Part shown: positions 18,115 to 26,595 of the stretch, in pieces | Layout of the letters: every line of letters starts with the position of its first letter | Numbering within the stretch: position 1 is the first letter of the stretch | Program-made: the position numbers and the translations under genes | DNA from: an uncultured Lachnospiraceae bacterium | GTDB taxonomy: Bacteria > Bacillota > Clostridia > Lachnospirales > Lachnospiraceae | Direction: 5' to 3' | Assembly (NCBI GenBank): GCA_910586125.1 | Contig: CAJUHP010000006.1 | Span: 1 to 64,000 of the forward strand | DNA: 64,000 bases | Notes under the pieces: generated by a model | Told to the model about the DNA's origin: nothing | The model's database searches: none | Seen by the model: the letters and a program-made list of their open reading frames with translations, nothing else

Positions 18115-18669
18115 CTATCCTATCCGCCTGCGAATCCAGATCATATCCGCGCCGTAAAAATCTTCCAGTTCTCTGATAAAATCCGCATACTCGTCCGGGG
18201 ACATGCTGTTAATCATATTAGTACTGACAAACATCATGACCAGAAGAAGAATGCCGATCACCAGATTCAGACAGGCCATCACAATTCCGGCTATCGCCAT
18301 GCCTTTTCCCTGCGATTTCAGTCCCAGGATACCGAAGATCAGCCCCATAATACCAAACAGAATACTCAGCGCTCCATATGTAAACAGAGAGCAGCAGGTG
18401 AGGATCAGCCCCACAATGCCAAGCACCAGAGACGCGATGGCAAAGCCCTTTCTGGCTCCGGACTGCCTCTCATAGACCGGTTCCTGGTAGTTGGAATAGG
18501 ACCCTCGATTGTCCTGATAATAGCCGTTTCCCGTATCAAATCCACTCCCGAACTCGGACTGCTCTGCATCGCTTTGTCCTTTTTTTGCCTCATCGACGGG
18601 AGTCCCGCACTCGTCACAGCACTTTGCCGAATCGGGAAGCGGTTTGCCGCAAACCCTACAATATATCAT
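18115..18669 (-). CDS. Zinc-ribbon membrane protein with DUF4190-like domain
   Basis: A 184-residue protein starting with a zinc ribbon (CRVCGKPLPDSAKCCDECG, Cys pairs at about 4/7 and 18/21), then a Ser/Gly/Tyr-rich linker and two long hydrophobic hairpins with LVLGIVGLI and FGILGLKSQGKGMAIAGI, the DUF4190 pattern, and a short acidic tail. Function unknown. ATG at 18669 follows GAGGAG; a longer reading to 18744 lacks a ribosome binding site and overlaps a hairpin. Likely the first gene of a unit with lplA. Confidence 0.8.
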   Translation of the reverse strand: MIYCRVCGKPLPDSAKCCDECGTPVDEAKKGQSDAEQSEFGSGFDTGNGYYQDNRGSYSNYQEPVYERQSGARKGFAIASLVLGIVGLILTCCSLFTYGALSILFGIMGLIFGILGLKSQGKGMAIAGIVMACLNLVIGILLLVMMFVSTNMINSMSPDEYADFIRELEDFYGADMIWIRRRIG

Positions 18670-18711
18670 ATCTCTCCTCACTCTCCGGCGGCCTGACGCC
18701 GCTCTTTTGCA

Positions 18712-18739
18712 GAACTGCCGGTCCGAAAACCGGCAGTTC
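18712..18739. terminator. Perfect 11-bp hairpin after the rubredoxin gene
   Basis: GAACTGCCGGT pairs with ACCGGCAGTTC across 6 bases. There is no T-run on the minus strand, so it may be a 3' stabiliser or processing hairpin rather than a full terminator. Confidence 0.5.
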
Positions 18740-18749
18740 CACATCCCTT

Positions 18750-18905
18750 TTATTCCGCTTCAAACTCGTCTTTGCCTACCTGGCACAGCGGACATACATA
18801 ATCTTCCGGCACATCTGCCCACTTGGTTCCAGCCGGCACTCCGTTTTCCGGATCGCCCGCCTCTTCGTCGTATACGTAACCACACACAGTACATACATAC
18901 TTCAT
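18750..18905 (-). CDS. Rubredoxin
   Basis: A complete 51-residue rubredoxin: CTVCGY (5-10) and CPLCQVG (38-44) are the two iron-binding CxxCG-type hairpins, with the GTKWADVPEDYVCP core between them. It carries one Fe(SCys)4 centre and donates electrons to oxidoreductases such as those that reduce oxygen, peroxide or NO in anaerobes. ACTCCTTTC on the other strand gives GGAGT before the ATG. It has its own strong promoter (18977-19005). No partner reductase lies next to it. Confidence 0.95.
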   Translation of the reverse strand: MKYVCTVCGYVYDEEAGDPENGVPAGTKWADVPEDYVCPLCQVGKDEFEAE

Positions 18906-18976
18906 CGCACATCACTCCTTTCTGCCGCAGCAATGATGACCAGAAAAACAATATGGTGGATATTCCGGTCTCTTAT

Positions 18977-19005
18977 ACTATACAGCGAATTTCTTCCTCT
19001 GTCAA
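18977..19005 (-). promoter_or_regulatory. Strong promoter of the rubredoxin gene
   Basis: On the minus strand TTGACA (19005-19000), 17-base spacer, TATAGT (18982-18977). Confidence 0.8.
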
Positions 19006-19054
19006 TTCTTCCCGCTTTCATTCCAAATCATTCGGCACAAGAGATTTCTTTTCT

Positions 19055-19693
19055 TTATATCACGGTCAGCCGGTCCGCTGCTGCCCAGCCCTGCCGCTTT
19101 CCGTTTTTTGCCTTTGCCACGCCGTAGCGATACGGATAATTTTCTCCGGCATCATCCACAATGTACATCACAGCGTTCTTTTTTTGTATATTCCCGCCGC
19201 TTCCGTCGCCGTTTCCGTAAATTGAGCCATTTACCTTTACTTTCATCCCAACCTTCAGATGAGAAGGCGTCGTATCCTCCTTCTTCCACGTCTCCATAAA
19301 AGCCTGCGGAGTCTGATACTTGGCTTTTAGATCGCCGGCTGTCTTTCCCCAGTCAGCCATCTGCAGATGCGGTTTATCCGGCCGGCTGAAGCTGCCGCCC
19401 CAAATGAGACCAAGCGATTCGGCCAGACGGCCGACCCGCCCAAAAAAACCGTCGGAATCGTCATAGGCATCCTTGCCATCGTTTCGGCAAAAGTCCACGG
19501 CAGCTCCCCAGTTATGCAGGCTGTCGGGGTAATGCAGACGGGAAGTTCCCCGCGCCACGCAATCCTCCTGTTCCGCCCGGTCCCTGTATGTGGAGGTATT
19601 TTTGATCGCGAGTCCGTTTAACGTACAGCGGCGTTTCAGCTCTGCAAATTTCTCCTGCAGAGAAGGATGCAGTAATTTCAAATCTCTGCTCAT
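19055..19693 (-). CDS. M15-family peptidase (endolysin-like)
   Basis: A 212-residue protein. Residues 1-125 match the M15C L-alanyl-D-glutamate/D-Ala-D-Ala peptidase fold (phage endolysin, CwlK type): TYRDRAEQ, zinc ligands in SLHNWGAAVDF and the final histidine in RPDKPHLQM. Residues about 145-212 form a compact beta-rich, SH3-like wall-binding segment. There is no signal peptide, as in phage lysins, and no holin or phage genes are nearby, so it is either a domesticated lysin or released by another route. Confidence 0.85.
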   Translation of the reverse strand: MSRDLKLLHPSLQEKFAELKRRCTLNGLAIKNTSTYRDRAEQEDCVARGTSRLHYPDSLHNWGAAVDFCRNDGKDAYDDSDGFFGRVGRLAESLGLIWGGSFSRPDKPHLQMADWGKTAGDLKAKYQTPQAFMETWKKEDTTPSHLKVGMKVKVNGSIYGNGDGSGGNIQKKNAVMYIVDDAGENYPYRYGVAKAKNGKRQGWAAADRLTVI

Positions 19694-19914
19694 GTTAAAA
19701 TCTCTCTTTCGACTGTTTTCCCTTTATTCTATGTAGACAAGAGGGGGGATGTTCCTTTGCCCCTATGGAAGCACAGACAAAATCCTAAAAAGGAATCTAT
19801 TGCAGAAATTGCTGGAATATGATATTGTTTTCTTTACAGGCTAAATAAACCGGCCGATTGCACGGCCAAATGATTACAAAAAGCAAAAAAACATATCGGA
19901 TGGGAGGCGCTGGC

Positions 19915-21951
19915 ATGGCACAATTATCAGATTTGCATTTAAACACATATTCCGGCGTTGTATATGACAAAGCTTCGGGAAAACCCATGGCTATGGTTGC
20001 CGTGAGCAACGGCAGAGACGTTGTGCTGACGGATGAAAAAGGCCGCTATTTTCTTTCAGGCTGGTGCAAAGCCTCTTTCATCACGGTAACGGTTCCCTCC
20101 GGCTATTGGTCCTCCGATTACTATATACCGGTTTCCGGCAAAGAAACCGGCTATGACTTTTATCTTGACCGGATCGATACCGATTTAACAAATCATGCGT
20201 TTTTACATGTGACAGACAGTGAAGTGGGGGCGGACGGCGCGGACAGTTGGATTGAAACGCTGCGCGAGGTCGCGGCCGAGGTGCGTCCTGCCTTTATCAT
20301 CCACACAGGCGATATCTGCTACATCGACGGGCTGAAAGCACATATTCATGATTTAAACGACGAAACCATGCAGGTTCCGGTCCGGTATGTCATAGGCAAC
20401 CACGACTATGTACACTGGGGAGAATACGGAGAAGCTCTGTTTGAGCATATCTATGGTCCTGTTATGTATTCCTTTGATCTCGGGGAGATTCATTATATCA
20501 TCACGCCCATCGTCAACGGAGACGTGAAGGCCAAATATAACCAAAGCGACGTCGCTGCCTTTGTGCAGAATGATCTCAAATATGTCTCTTCGGACAAAAA
20601 AGTGATTCTATTCAATCACAATTACTGTGAGAGCGATGAAATCGGATTTGTTCTGTCCGACGGCCAGACAAAAATCGATCTGAAAAAGAAGAACCTTTTG
20701 GCATGGGTTTTCGGCCACTGGCATTACAACTATCTCAATGAGATAGACGGTATTTTCAACATAACCACATCGAAACCCGACTCCGGCGGGATCGACGCCT
20801 CCCCCGCTACCATTCGAAGCGTTGTTATTGAAGGCGGCACGCTCGCCGCCAGCTACTGTTATTTCAATAATTTTAAACAAACGGCGCCGTCCCGTTCCTA
20901 TCAATGGAGCGTTTCCCTGGGCGGCAATATTCTCTATTCCACGCCTGCGGTCCGAGACGGCGTCGTATACGTCGGTACAATCGACGACGGCTGGCCCAAA
21001 AACTGTCTTGTCGCCGCCATTGATGAAGAAAGCGGCCGCGTACTTTGGATATATCGGACTAAAAACTCCGTGAAAAGCGATATCCAGATCCTGCGCGATC
21101 AGATTATCGTACAGGATACCGAGGGCCATGTCTGTTCTCTTGACCCGTTATCGGGGCATGAAATATGGACGGCCAAGGTGGAATTGCTCAGTCCCAACTA
21201 TTCAAGCAATTGTATCGCGGTCAACGAAAATTATATTTACTGCGGCGGCCAGCAGCACATTTACTGCCTCCATGCGGCGGACGGCCGCCAAGTCTGGAAC
21301 CGAAAACTGTCAGAAGGCAATACGTCGCCGTCTGGCTTTGTTCTGCACGAAAATATGCTGTTTGTCGGCGCCCACTGGGATAAACTCTACGCCTTGGATG
21401 CCGCCACAGGGGAGATTCTCTGGTCAAACAATAGCGACCGGCTTCACAATTTTATCATGACAGCCGCCGCGCATAACGGCTGTCTGTTTGTTACATCCCA
21501 AAACAGAATCTATAAAATTCATGCCAAGACCGGCAAAACCATAAAGTACAGCGAAATCGAAGGCTATCTCTTTGACAGTGCCACAACGCCGTACATCGAA
21601 GAAAACATTATGTATATGGGAACGACAAACCGGGGGATCGCCGCCGTCGATATGGAGCGCCTTGAAATTCTCTGGACTTTTCAGACCGGTAAAAATCTGA
21701 TTGATACATCGCCTTACAGCAAAGGAAATATTGCAACGGTTGACAGCGCAATCGTTCCCATAGGCGAGAATCTCTGCTTCGGCGCGTCGGACGGCTGCCT
21801 GTATATCATTGACAAAAGCGGAAAAGAAATCGCAAAATATGATGTGGGATCACCGATTCATCAGGCCCCTGTGATCGAAAATGAATCTGTGATCGTGGCC
21901 GATTTCAGCGGAAATGTTACCCGATATGCAGCGGCAAACGTAATCGGCTAG
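19915..21951 (+). CDS. Metallophosphoesterase fused to a PQQ-like beta-propeller
   Basis: A 678-residue fusion. Residues about 1-95 resemble the N-terminal calcineurin-associated beta domain (VVLTDEKGRYFLSG); residues about 100-300 are a calcineurin-like phosphoesterase with HTGDICYIDG, GNHDYVHWG, NHNYCE and FGHWHYNY metal ligands, although the first D-x-H motif appears as HVTDSEV; residues about 320-678 carry six or more repeats of the tryptophan-docking propeller type (DEESGRVLW, DPLSGHEIW, DAATGEILW). No signal peptide is seen. ATG at 19915 follows GGGAGG by 7 bases; the ATG at 19858 lacks one. Substrate unknown. Confidence 0.85.
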   Translation: MAQLSDLHLNTYSGVVYDKASGKPMAMVAVSNGRDVVLTDEKGRYFLSGWCKASFITVTVPSGYWSSDYYIPVSGKETGYDFYLDRIDTDLTNHAFLHVTDSEVGADGADSWIETLREVAAEVRPAFIIHTGDICYIDGLKAHIHDLNDETMQVPVRYVIGNHDYVHWGEYGEALFEHIYGPVMYSFDLGEIHYIITPIVNGDVKAKYNQSDVAAFVQNDLKYVSSDKKVILFNHNYCESDEIGFVLSDGQTKIDLKKKNLLAWVFGHWHYNYLNEIDGIFNITTSKPDSGGIDASPATIRSVVIEGGTLAASYCYFNNFKQTAPSRSYQWSVSLGGNILYSTPAVRDGVVYVGTIDDGWPKNCLVAAIDEESGRVLWIYRTKNSVKSDIQILRDQIIVQDTEGHVCSLDPLSGHEIWTAKVELLSPNYSSNCIAVNENYIYCGGQQHIYCLHAADGRQVWNRKLSEGNTSPSGFVLHENMLFVGAHWDKLYALDAATGEILWSNNSDRLHNFIMTAAAHNGCLFVTSQNRIYKIHAKTGKTIKYSEIEGYLFDSATTPYIEENIMYMGTTNRGIAAVDMERLEILWTFQTGKNLIDTSPYSKGNIATVDSAIVPIGENLCFGASDGCLYIIDKSGKEIAKYDVGSPIHQAPVIENESVIVADFSGNVTRYAAANVIG

Positions 21952-21985
21952 GAAAAGAAAAAAGAGCAAAGAAAACTCTTCGCTC
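21951..21985 (-). terminator. Terminator of ssrA, also facing the phosphoesterase gene
   Basis: GAGCAAAGA (21964-21972) pairs with TCTTCGCTC (21977-21985) with one mismatch. On the minus strand it is followed by TTTTTTCTTTT; on the plus strand by ATTTT, so it may work both ways. Confidence 0.7.
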
Positions 21986-22073
21986 ATTTTGACTCGCTCG
22001 CGGAACCCAGATAGTCATATCTTACACGAACACTCCACGGTATGCCTCCAAACGACATAAACCCTATGCCCTA

Positions 22074-22419
22074 TGGACCTGGCGGGAGTCGAACCCGCGT
22101 CCGAAAGCCCTTTCATCAAAGCTTCTCCCATCACAGTCTCTCTACAGACATTCCCTCTCCGGTACGCCGAAAGACAGGCTTACCGGTTCAGTAGCTTCAT
22201 TCAATCTTTTACCCCCGCAAAGCTTAGGAGGAAAAGTGCCTCACAATTCATGATGCCTGACACTCAGGCTGTGAGCAACCTGAGGCAGACAGCCGCATTA
22301 AGCGGCGAATGCTAAATTATTATCTTCAGCGTTTATATTTAGGTCCGTTTTGTTATGCGGTCACGGTCCGCAGATGGCTGCTCTGACTTCCAAACCCCCG
22401 TCGAAACCGGTACAAGCCC
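22074..22419 (-). ncRNA. ssrA: Transfer-messenger RNA
   Basis: The tRNA-like ends are complete: 5' GGGCTTG pairs with 3' CAGGTCC (two G-U pairs), the 5' side continues with the conserved CGGTTTCGAC, and the T-arm reads GCGGG-TTCGACT-CCCGC. The discriminator is A at 22074; CCA is not encoded. The tag frame ends NAEDNNLAFAA-TAA (around 22313-22350), the expected proteolysis tag with a terminal Ala-Ala. Promoter upstream, smpB next to it. It rescues stalled ribosomes. Confidence 0.95.
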
Positions 22420-22454
22420 GGAATACGCCAAGACGTTCTGTCTTCGTTCTTTTT

Positions 22455-22483
22455 ATTATATGCAGAAACAATCCTTTTGTCAA
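22455..22483 (-). promoter_or_regulatory. Promoter of ssrA
   Basis: On the minus strand TTGACA (22483-22478), 17 bases, TATAAT (22460-22455), giving a primary 5' end about 30 bases before the mature one, to be cut by RNase P. Confidence 0.85.
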
Positions 22484-22494
22484 TGCAGATTTTT

Positions 22495-22959
22495 CTAAAT
22501 CTTTGCGCGGAACTCCCGCTCAGCCTCCCGCTTCTGATCTTTCTTGGCGATGGTTTCCCGCTTGTCATAGAGTTTTTTCCCGCGGGCAAGACCGATTTCC
22601 ACCTTCACCAGACTGTCTTTGAAGTAGACGCGAAGCGGAACCAGCGTATAGCCCTTCTCCGCCACCTTCGCCGCCAGCTTATGGATCTCATAGCGGTGTA
22701 CCAGCAGTTTGCGGACCCGCAGCGGGTCCTTGTTGAAGATATTCCCCTTCTCATAAGGGCTGATGTGCATATGATAGACAAAAAGCTCGCCGTGCTCAAT
22801 CCGGATAAAGGATTCTTTCAAGCTGCATTTTCCCATGCGCAGGGACTTTACTTCCGTACCCGCCAGAGCAATTCCGGCTTCATACGTATCCTCGATAAAG
22901 TAATCGTGGTACGCTTTCTTATTATTCGCGATCAGTTTGATCCCTTCCTTTTTTGCCAT
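22495..22959 (-). CDS. smpB: SsrA-binding protein SmpB
   Basis: A 154-residue RNA-binding protein required for tmRNA action in trans-translation. Family motifs: NKKAYHDYFIEDTYEAGIALAGTEVKSLR (split here into NKKAYHDYFI and GTEVKSLR), MHISPYEKGN and the basic C-terminal tail with KKLYDKRE that enters the mRNA channel. Full length. It lies directly upstream of ssrA on the same strand, with ssrA having its own promoter between them, and 110 bases downstream of secG, separated by a terminator-like hairpin. Confidence 0.97.
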   Translation of the reverse strand: MAKKEGIKLIANNKKAYHDYFIEDTYEAGIALAGTEVKSLRMGKCSLKESFIRIEHGELFVYHMHISPYEKGNIFNKDPLRVRKLLVHRYEIHKLAAKVAEKGYTLVPLRVYFKDSLVKVEIGLARGKKLYDKRETIAKKDQKREAEREFRAKI

Positions 22960-22991
22960 GCCGGTTCTCCTCCTTCCACCTTCATGCGCTG

Positions 22992-23060
22992 TAAAAACAG
23001 GGGCCGCTGCTCTGCCTGGCCGGCATCATGCGGCTTCCTCGGCAAAACAGCGGCCCCCTG
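22992..23060 (-). terminator. Terminator downstream of secG
   Basis: On the minus strand CAGGGGGCCGCTG (23060-23048) and CAGCGGCCCCTG (23009-22998) form a long stem around an inner hairpin, followed by TTTTTAC. Confidence 0.65.
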
Positions 23061-23069
23061 CTCTTGTAC

Positions 23070-23315
23070 TCATCCGAAAACGGGAAGATTCAGCAAGAGC
23101 GCCAAAACCAGAAAAGCAATCACCAGATATTTTGTCGCCTTCTCAATCTTTCCCTCTGCGGAACGGTTCTTATTCTTCGTCCAGAAGGTCTCTCCGCCGC
23201 CGCTGATGGAGCCGGCCAATCCGCCGGTTTCCCCGTCCTGAATCAACACAATGCCGACTACCGCAATCGATACCAGGATAAACGCTATGGTAAGCACAAT
23301 TTTTAACGCTGTCAT
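23070..23315 (-). CDS. secG: Preprotein translocase subunit SecG
   Basis: An 81-residue two-helix membrane protein of the SecYEG channel. TM1 is LKIVLTIAFILVSIAVVGIVLI, TM2 is the C-terminal TKYLVIAFLVLALLLNL (only parts cited), joined by the conserved QDGETGGLAGSISGGGETFW glycine-rich loop. ATG at 23315 follows a perfect AGGAGGTG by 6 bases; a longer reading is rejected. Downstream of eno in the same direction. Confidence 0.95.
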   Translation of the reverse strand: MTALKIVLTIAFILVSIAVVGIVLIQDGETGGLAGSISGGGETFWTKNKNRSAEGKIEKATKYLVIAFLVLALLLNLPVFG

Positions 23316-23457
23316 TTTTACACCTCCTGCAGTCAAACAGGTTAAGCATATCATATTTCAGGAAGGATTTCAACCGGAACTTGTCTTTGCCCGCATATTT
23401 TTTGCGGCGCTTTCCCGCCATGCCAAAAAAGCAGGAGCGCCGCTGCTTCCAATGCTC

Positions 23458-24756
23458 TTATGCGAAGGGATTGTAATATCTGCCGTCTGCTCCCAGGCAA
23501 TCCGCAATCCGCAGCAGCCGGTTATACTTGGCCGTGCGGTCGGTGCGGCAGGGCGCTCCCGTCTTGATCTGCCCGGTATTCATCGCCACGGCCAGATCTG
23601 CGATAAAGGTATCCTCGGTCTCGCCGGAGCGGTGGGAAATCACGGCCGTATAGCCGGAGGATTTCGCCAGTTCCACCGCCTCCATCGCCTCGGAAAGCGT
23701 TCCGATCTGATTGACTTTGACCAAAATGGAATTGGCGGCCTGAGCCTGAATTCCCCGCTGCAGGCGTTTTGTGTTCGTCACAAACAGATCGTCTCCAACC
23801 AATTGGATGCGGCTGCCAAGACGCTTTGTCAGAAGCTCCCAGCCGGACCAGTCCTCCTCATGAAGGCCGTCCTCAATGGACACGATCGGAAACTGCTTCA
23901 CAAGGCTCTCCAGATAATCTACCATCTCCTGGGCGCTGCGGCGAATGGGCACGCCGGCCATGGTACTCTCTCCGGGAAACAGATACTTCCCGCTGACTTC
24001 GTCGTAGAGTTCACTGGCCGCCGCGTCCATGGCGATGGCGATATCCTGACCGGGAACATAGCCGCTCTTGGAGACCGCATCGACGATGACGGACAGAACT
24101 TCCTTCGCATCCTTCAGATTCGGAGCAAAGCCGCCCTCGTCGCCCACGGCCGTGGACAGACCGCGCTCCTTCAAAATGATTTTCAGCGTGTGATAAATCT
24201 CGGCGCACATTCTGAGAGCCTCTCTGAAATTCGGCGCTCCCACCGGCATGATCATAAACTCCTGAAAATCCACCGTATTGTCGGCATGACAGCCGCCGTT
24301 TAAAATATTCATCATGGGAACCGGCAGGCGGCAGGCGGCGGTTCCCCCCAGATAACGGTACAGAGGCAGCTCCAGCGCGTTGGCCACCGCGCTGGCACAG
24401 GCCAGCGATACGGCGAGAACCGCGTTGGCTCCCAGCTTTTCCTTATTTTCCGTTCCGTCCGCCTCTCTCAGAAGTCTGTCGATCTCCTTCTGTTTTAGCG
24501 CGTCTCTATTCATAACGGCGCAGGCCAGACGGGTATCAATATTTTCCACTGCCGTCAAAACCCCTTTGCCGTGATACCGGCTGCCGCCGTCCCGCAGCTC
24601 GACCGCCTCAAACTGCCCGGTGGACGCGCCGGACGGCACAGCCGCATGGCCGCAGATTCCGCAGACCAGCTCCACCTGTGCCTCCACGGTGGGGTTGCCG
24701 CGGGAATCCAGGATCTCCCTACCGGTTACTCTCTTAATTTTTGTCAGCTCTGACAT
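23458..24756 (-). CDS. eno: Enolase
   Basis: A 432-residue glycolytic enzyme converting 2-phosphoglycerate to phosphoenolpyruvate with Mg2+. It begins MSELTKIKRVTGREILDSRG; conserved elements include PSGASTGQFEA, SIEDGLHEEDW with a metal ligand, LVGDDLFVTN, the VKVNQIGTLSE strand with the catalytic lysine and the VISHRSGETEDTFIADLAV signature. The ATG at 24756 is the family start; the open frame continues upstream without coding likeness. Single-gene unit by context, with an LCP gene upstream ending in a terminator. Confidence 0.97.
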   Translation of the reverse strand: MSELTKIKRVTGREILDSRGNPTVEAQVELVCGICGHAAVPSGASTGQFEAVELRDGGSRYHGKGVLTAVENIDTRLACAVMNRDALKQKEIDRLLREADGTENKEKLGANAVLAVSLACASAVANALELPLYRYLGGTAACRLPVPMMNILNGGCHADNTVDFQEFMIMPVGAPNFREALRMCAEIYHTLKIILKERGLSTAVGDEGGFAPNLKDAKEVLSVIVDAVSKSGYVPGQDIAIAMDAAASELYDEVSGKYLFPGESTMAGVPIRRSAQEMVDYLESLVKQFPIVSIEDGLHEEDWSGWELLTKRLGSRIQLVGDDLFVTNTKRLQRGIQAQAANSILVKVNQIGTLSEAMEAVELAKSSGYTAVISHRSGETEDTFIADLAVAMNTGQIKTGAPCRTDRTAKYNRLLRIADCLGADGRYYNPFA

Positions 24757-24794
24757 AATTGCCTGTCTCCTTCTTACTTCCGCTAAATTTTCCG

Positions 24795-24843
24795 AAAAAA
24801 AATCCGGATATATGAAAGAGTATGAGCCAAGAGATGCCGGATT
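24795..24843 (-). terminator. Probable terminator of the LCP gene
   Basis: On the minus strand AATCCGG (24843-24837) and CCGGATT (24807-24801), 29 bases apart, followed by at least six T. The long loop weakens it. Confidence 0.5.
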
Positions 24844-24859
24844 ATACGGCTGTTTCCTC

Positions 24860-26485
24860 CTACTCGCCGTAGATGTTCTGACGGATAAACGCTTTGTTGG
24901 CCTCAAAGTCCACGTCCAATACCGACATTCCCCGGATCGAGGCATTGGAGTAGCTTCCCTGGATCGGTATGCTGCTCTGTACAATGTCATAGCGCAGAAG
25001 GCTGAGCGCCTGCAGGCTGAGTTCCCGGCATTCCGATTCAGTCAGATTGGTGGTCAGGTTCGGCAAGAGGCCGTTCATCAGTCCCACGGGGTTGGTTAAA
25101 ACCGCCTTGGGCGCCTGATGAAGTACCTCGGACAAAACCTTGCGCTGCCGTTCGGTTCTGCCGAAATCGGAACCGATATAGCGGATACGGCAGTATGCCA
25201 GCGCCTGAGGGCCATTCAGATGAATCATCCCGCTCAGGCCAAAATCCAGGTAGTCGGTCCCTTCAGGCCGTCCTTCCAGGTTGTTATACTCGGTCAGATA
25301 GCCGTTCACATACTGGACCTCTTCGTTGCTCAGCTCCAGATCCACACCCCCCACGGCGTCGACCAGGTTCGCAAACGCCTGGAAATTCACCAGAACATAC
25401 CGATTGACTTCCAGATCTAAATTCTGCTCCAGCGTCTCCATCAGAAGTTCCGGCCCGCCGAAGGCATAGGCGGCATTGAGACGGTTTCCCTGACGCCCTG
25501 GTATGTCCACATACATGTCCCGCAGCAGAGACATCATATGTATGGTTTTTGTGCGGCTGCTGATGGACAACAGAATCATGGCGTCCGAGCGGCCGTCCTC
25601 CCCGGCTTCTCTGGAATCGTTGCCGATCAGCAAAATATTAATAACACCGTCCTCCTTCATCGGCTCGTTGACCAGAGACTCGATTTCATGGTAGGTCATC
25701 TTGGCATAGATCCGCCCCACCGCATAGTACCAGATGCCGCCGATCAGCAAACAGAGCAGCAGCAGGCCGATCAGGAGACGTCTCAGGCGCGATTTTCTGC
25801 GCTTTTTCTTTCTTCGCCTTGCGGGAGCGTTTCTGCGATCGTCTTCTTCTGCGTCATCCTCATAATCGTCTTCCCGCTCGTCATAGTCTTCGTCACCGTC
25901 GTAATCTTCCTCATACCAGTCTTCCCGCTCCTGCTCCCGCCTCGTCCTGGTACTGCTCTTGGGGGAGGTTTTCTTTGCCGCAGCGGGTTTTGCCGGCCTT
26001 CTCTTTTCTGCGGAGGAGAAGGCTTCTTCCCGGACGAGAGGCGCGCCTCCTGCCGGTCTTCTGCGCGCGGTTTCCTCCAGTGCCTCCTGCCGGTCGGGTG
26101 CATGGCCAGAACTGGAAGCTGCTCTCTGCGGCCGTTCGGGCTGACGAGAACGAAATGCTGCGTTTCGGGCTGCGCCGGCTCCTGCCGGCACAGCTTCCCG
26201 GCGGGATACCGCCTCTTTACCCGCCCCGCTTCCAGGCCGTGTTTCTCTCGCCCCCGAAGAAGCGTTCTGCCGGTACTGCGGCGCAAGCATGTCCGCCTGC
26301 AGTTCGCGGCGATTGGTCTGCGGTTTGCGCTGTTTTGGCGGTGTTTCTTTATTATATGGCCTGTCCGCTTCTTCCTGCCAGCCGGAAATGGGCTGATTTT
26401 CAGGGAAACCGCCCATCTCCCGCTCCAGAAATTCCTCCAGGCTCTGTTCGATCTGTGCTATCTCATTATCCGGATTTCTCTCCAT
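24860..26485 (-). CDS. LytR-CpsA-Psr (LCP) family protein
   Basis: A 541-residue membrane-anchored phosphotransferase-type protein that attaches polymers such as teichoic acids or capsule to peptidoglycan. Residues 1-230 are a long disordered cytoplasmic region rich in Arg, Pro, Glu and Ala with an Asp/Glu-Tyr cluster, then a basic patch and one TM helix (about 235-260), then the LCP catalytic domain (about 295-460) with NILLIGNDSRE, RSDAMILLSI, SLLRDMYVDIPG and NRLNAAYAFGGP, which carry the conserved Arg and Asp residues. ATG at 26485 follows GGGAGG by 7 bases. A CE4 deacetylase gene lies upstream, another wall enzyme. Confidence 0.92.
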   Translation of the reverse strand: MERNPDNEIAQIEQSLEEFLEREMGGFPENQPISGWQEEADRPYNKETPPKQRKPQTNRRELQADMLAPQYRQNASSGARETRPGSGAGKEAVSRREAVPAGAGAARNAAFRSRQPERPQRAASSSGHAPDRQEALEETARRRPAGGAPLVREEAFSSAEKRRPAKPAAAKKTSPKSSTRTRREQEREDWYEEDYDGDEDYDEREDDYEDDAEEDDRRNAPARRRKKKRRKSRLRRLLIGLLLLCLLIGGIWYYAVGRIYAKMTYHEIESLVNEPMKEDGVINILLIGNDSREAGEDGRSDAMILLSISSRTKTIHMMSLLRDMYVDIPGRQGNRLNAAYAFGGPELLMETLEQNLDLEVNRYVLVNFQAFANLVDAVGGVDLELSNEEVQYVNGYLTEYNNLEGRPEGTDYLDFGLSGMIHLNGPQALAYCRIRYIGSDFGRTERQRKVLSEVLHQAPKAVLTNPVGLMNGLLPNLTTNLTESECRELSLQALSLLRYDIVQSSIPIQGSYSNASIRGMSVLDVDFEANKAFIRQNIYGE

Positions 26486-26595
26486 CCTCTTTCCTCCCAA
26501 ATGGGCTTCTCTGTAATGTCCTTCATGATACCACAGATCATCAGATTTTGTCAATTTTATGTTACCATCTGAAAGAAAATCTTCAGAAGCGCCGT

